From: an uncultured Fibrobacterota bacterium
GTDB lineage: Bacteria; Fibrobacterota; Chitinivibrionia; Chitinivibrionales; CAIOZP01
Length of the DNA stretch: 7,558 nucleotides
Direction: 5' to 3'
NCBI GenBank assembly: GCA_903862805.1
Contig: CAIOZP010000219.1
Span: 1 to 7,558, forward strand
Shown here: piece after piece, positions 6,705-7,558 of the stretch
Layout of the letters: each line of letters begins with the position of its first letter
Numbering within the stretch: the stretch's first letter is position 1
The notes under the pieces: model-generated
What the model saw: only the letters and a program-made list of their open reading frames with translations
Told to the model about the DNA's origin: nothing
The model's database searches: none
Translations under genes and position numbers: made by a program

Positions 6705-7558
6705 ATGCAAGATTGGTATCCGGAATAATTCTTTTTTGATTCCAGCGAGAAGCTCTTTATCTTCGGGCAATATTACTTTTGACATCCCTGTAAAAATATG
6801 AAGCATAACTACAACAATTATGGCCAGCGTGAATGCCGCAACCATCCCGACCAGTGGATACAGCCGTAATATCTTGTTGTCCGGTTTGGTCAGCGGATCG
6901 TCGATCACTCGAAACGCTTCTTTGCTGACCATCATTGCTTTTTCGACTTCCCCCGCCTCCATCTCCTGAAGCTTTGAACGGAGAATAGGATCGGAAACAG
7001 TTTCGAGTTGTTTTTCGAGATAAGCGCGGTTGTCGTTTGCATTCTGAACGGTGGCATCGCGGATGTACTGATCAAGATAGCGCAAGACGGAGCTTAGAAT
7101 CGAATCGGCAGCAAGCGAATCAGGATGAGTGACGGTAAGAGTCATTGATGCTCCTGTTCCAGAAGTAGAAGTTTTCATAATATCGTCAAGAGCACCAACG
7201 AATTTTATTGTTGGCTTGTGACGGATCGCTGTGTCTTCGTCTTTCCAAGTGTTCTTTTTAACGTCCCAGCAGTCATAAAGGATGTATGGCAACAGATGAT
7301 TGCTGTCGATCAGCTTTTCTCGGAAGGTTCTGCTTTGAAGAGTCTCCGTAACTTTGTCAAGCGAGGCGGTACCGCCAAGGTTCATTTGTCCACCAGTCAG
7401 CGCGCTTAGCATACCAAGACTCGCGGAAAGATTGCTTGTCGGCGTGTTATCCTTGTCCAGTGGAGCGATAACTGCATCGCAGGAATATTTCGGGCCGATG
7501 ATTAGTGCTGCAACAAGTCCGATTGCACCACCGACGACCATAGAAAGTATGATGATCC
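6696..7558 (-). CDS. Wzz-type polysaccharide chain-length determinant (N-terminus cut by window)
   Basis: A polysaccharide co-polymerase that sets the chain length of O-antigen or other Wzy-dependent surface glycans; it lies in the inner membrane with a large periplasmic domain. The first ATG in frame is at 7541, but the frame runs on to the window edge and encodes IIILS before it. This falls in the middle of the first membrane helix (IIILSMVVGGAIGLVAALIIG), so the true start is outside. Counting from that ATG, GPKYSCDAVIAPL opens the periplasmic domain, a helical region follows at about 150-205 (including NRAYLEKQLETVSDPILRSK), DDPLTKPDNK (214-223) is the proline-rich segment before TM2, and TM2 is at about 227-250. 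The cytoplasmic tail is only about 30 residues with no Walker motifs, so no tyrosine kinase is fused. Neighbouring genes beyond the window end are probably glycan biosynthesis genes. Confidence 0.88.
   Translation of the reverse strand, partial: IIILSMVVGGAIGLVAALIIGPKYSCDAVIAPLDKDNTPTSNLSASLGMLSALTGGQMNLGGTASLDKVTETLQSRTFREKLIDSNHLLPYILYDCWDVKKNTWKDEDTAIRHKPTIKFVGALDDIMKTSTSGTGASMTLTVTHPDSLAADSILSSVLRYLDQYIRDATVQNANDNRAYLEKQLETVSDPILRSKLQEMEAGEVEKAMMVSKEAFRVIDDPLTKPDNKILRLYPLVGMVAAFTLAIIVVVMLHIFTGMSKVILPEDKELLAGIKKELFRIPILHKK

Overview
The window is about 7.6 kb of compact, intron-free bacterial chromosome of moderate GC. A Sec-type signal peptide on a probable beta-rich envelope protein, together with a Wzz-type polysaccharide co-polymerase, points to a Gram-negative envelope. 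I cannot assign a phylum from sequence alone. There are no mobile elements, CRISPR arrays, tRNA or rRNA genes. Every stretch without a gene is shorter than 210 bases.

Region 1 (2-3621, plus strand) is a tightly packed block of four genes: a hemerythrin HHE-domain protein cut by the window start, an exported protein of no recognised family, ribonuclease D (rnd), and a flavoprotein of the HI0933/YhiN/BaiN family. The first two overlap as ATGA and the last two as CTGA. A 25-bp gap separates the exported protein from rnd. The block looks like one transcription unit, with translational coupling at both overlaps. The flavoprotein appears to start at a rare CTG codon.

Region 2 (3647-4828, minus strand) is an integral-membrane acyltransferase-3 family protein, convergent with the flavoprotein gene. 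Region 3 (4829-5029) is the only divergent promoter region. It holds a candidate minus-strand promoter with a 10-bp palindrome in its spacer and, on the plus side, a short leader with two mutually exclusive hairpins in front of the next gene's ribosome binding site.

Region 4 (5030-6511, plus strand) is a complete class II lysyl-tRNA synthetase (lysS) with all three class II motifs and its lysine-contacting residues. Region 5 (6512-6695) is a convergent gap with a probable terminator hairpin. Region 6 (6696-7558, minus strand) is the C-terminal part of a Wzz-type chain-length regulator, cut by the window end.

Together: RNA metabolism and translation genes (rnd, lysS) are interleaved with envelope genes (exported protein, acyltransferase, Wzz). 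The acyltransferase and Wzz genes plausibly belong to surface-polysaccharide modification and assembly, but they are separated by lysS and need not be co-regulated. I see no clear new multi-gene system. The most unusual items are the CTG start, the orphan exported protein coupled to a hemerythrin, and the lysS leader structure.
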